From Tetrahymena elliotti 4EA (Eukaryota; Ciliophora; Oligohymenophorea; Hymenostomatida; Tetrahymenidae): a stretch of DNA of 64,000 nucleotides. Below, piece by piece: positions 62,989 through 64,000 of the stretch (positions within the stretch are counted from its first letter, which is position 1; each line of letters starts with the position of its first letter). The notes beneath the pieces were generated by a model. It was not told the origin of the DNA, searched no databases, and saw only the letters and a program-made list of their open reading frames with translations. The position numbers and the translations under genes were made by a program. The DNA lies in contig JH720393.1 in the NCBI GenBank assembly GCA_000231825.2, positions 62,001-126,000 of the forward strand. Reading direction: 5' to 3'.

Positions 62989-64000
62989 CACTTGTTTTTT
63001 CTAAATTTGAATAATGTAGATTTATTAAAATTCTTGTTAAATCTATTTTTATTTTGCTTCTTATCTTCTTTCTTTTGATTTAAAGATTTAATTAATCTGA
63101 ATAAAATAATCAGAAAGCGCTTTTTTCACAATTCAACTAAATAATAGATTCTTCTTGTAGCTATTGTTTTATTATAAAAAATTTACTTCAAATAATTTAT
63201 CAGCTTATTGAATTATGAATGAAGTGCTTTATGATGTTCAATTTTTTTGAATTTATAATACCCCGCCTTGCTTACTAACTTTAAGAAATTTAAAATTCAT
63301 AAGAATTTTGAATATAAATTTCATCTGAGGTTCAATTCCCTTTTGAGCATTATTTTTTCTCTAAAATCTCAAATCATCAACAATTTTTAAAATTTTGAAT
63401 TAATTTCATTATTTTTTTATTGAATTAATCAATTGAAAATTATTTTATTGCATTAAAATGAATTAACTCGAATTTAGTTTTTATTTTCTTATCTAATCTT
63501 CAATTTCTATTGGGAAAATTTTGTAATGATGTGAAGAAATTTATTTGCTATCCTTAAAAATATTTGAAGATAAATCATTTTTATCTTTTAAAAAAGGTAA
63601 TGAAATAAAATTGAGCTACAAAATTTGTTTGTAAGTATTTTTGAAAAGGAATTTATTTAAAATATCCCTTCACTTCATTTCATTTTTCAAAATTTTGAAA
63701 ATAATTTTATCTAAATTTTTAAATGAATTTTAATTGTTAAAATAAATATTGAAAAATATTTTCTTTTAAAAAATATTAGAAGGGATAAATAAATTTATGA
63801 GTACATTTAAGTGAAAAAATTTTGAAAACTCAGATTTGACTATTTGATTTGATTAGCAGATAAATGGAAACACTATTATTTATTTATTATAATTTCATTT
63901 TAAAGAAAATATCATAATTTAGTTAATTATTTAAAAAAAATGATACATTATGTAAATAATTTTAATTCTGCTTACTTATTAATTAAGGAATAAATTTATA
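62989..64000. other. Upstream region of the CAP-G gene, no other gene seen
   Basis: About 1 kb to the right edge, holding the CAP-G promoter and 5' UTR. A single match to the tRNA B-box consensus at about 63329-63339 lacks a pairing stem and an A-box and is not called as a tRNA. Confidence 0.55.

Noticed and set aside
63320..63350. Match to the tRNA B-box consensus (ggttcaattcc)
   Set aside because: The flanking five-base stem does not pair and there is no A-box at the right distance, so no cloverleaf can be drawn.

Overview
This window is AT-rich nuclear DNA from a ciliate that reads TAA and TAG as glutamine and uses only TGA as a stop. Standard-code open frames are therefore short and misleading, while reading TAA/TAG as Gln gives long frames with recognisable domains. 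Introns are mostly short (about 45-110 bp, a few of 190-570 bp), GT-AG and very AT-rich. Intergenic DNA is even more AT-rich. Code, composition and intron style point to an oligohymenophorean such as Tetrahymena, but the species cannot be fixed from the sequence alone, nor can macronuclear versus micronuclear origin. All exon models below are my own conceptual splicing. They were accepted when the exon lengths summed to a whole number of codons ending in TGA.

Layout. 1-1079 (-): N-terminal part of an ABCA-type ABC transporter. 2941-4056 (+): short oxysterol-binding-protein-related protein. 5214-7215 (+): coiled-coil, probably ciliary protein. 8126-12027 (+): Q/N-rich, RS-containing protein ending in ZCCHC7/Air1-like zinc knuckles. 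12573-15239 (+): a WDR59-like GATOR2 subunit with RWD and RING parts but no WD40 propeller. 15443-19473 (+): six-TM potassium channel with an interrupted cyclic-nucleotide-binding fold. 20183-22917 (-): SPATA4-type CH-like domain plus helical repeats. 23553-24516 (+): syntaxin. 24582-26201 (+): membrane J-protein. 26955-35038 (+): giant secreted or surface protein in 15 exons. 35415-40047 (+): Q/N/S-rich protein with a TPR-like N-terminal region. 40048-44552: 4.5 kb with no gene I can support. 44553-46747 (+): Q-rich protein with a compact basic C-terminal domain. 48241-52232 (-): B-box protein with a long disordered tail. 53155-56395 (+): RHD3/Sey1-like ER-shaping protein whose GTPase motifs look inactivated. 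57236-62988 (-): condensin subunit CAP-G with a long acidic tail carrying about a dozen AT-hook-like motifs.

The genes do not form a pathway. They are ordinary eukaryotic housekeeping, membrane-traffic, chromatin and cilia genes placed independently. Spacing ranges from 65 bp (syntaxin to J-protein) to several kb. The best candidates for something unusual are domain-level departures from family norms: WDR59 without its propeller, an RHD3/Sey1 pseudo-GTPase, the AT-hook tail on CAP-G, the split nucleotide-binding domain of the channel, and the RS plus zinc-knuckle fusion. I found no tRNA, rRNA, CRISPR array, transposase or telomeric repeat.
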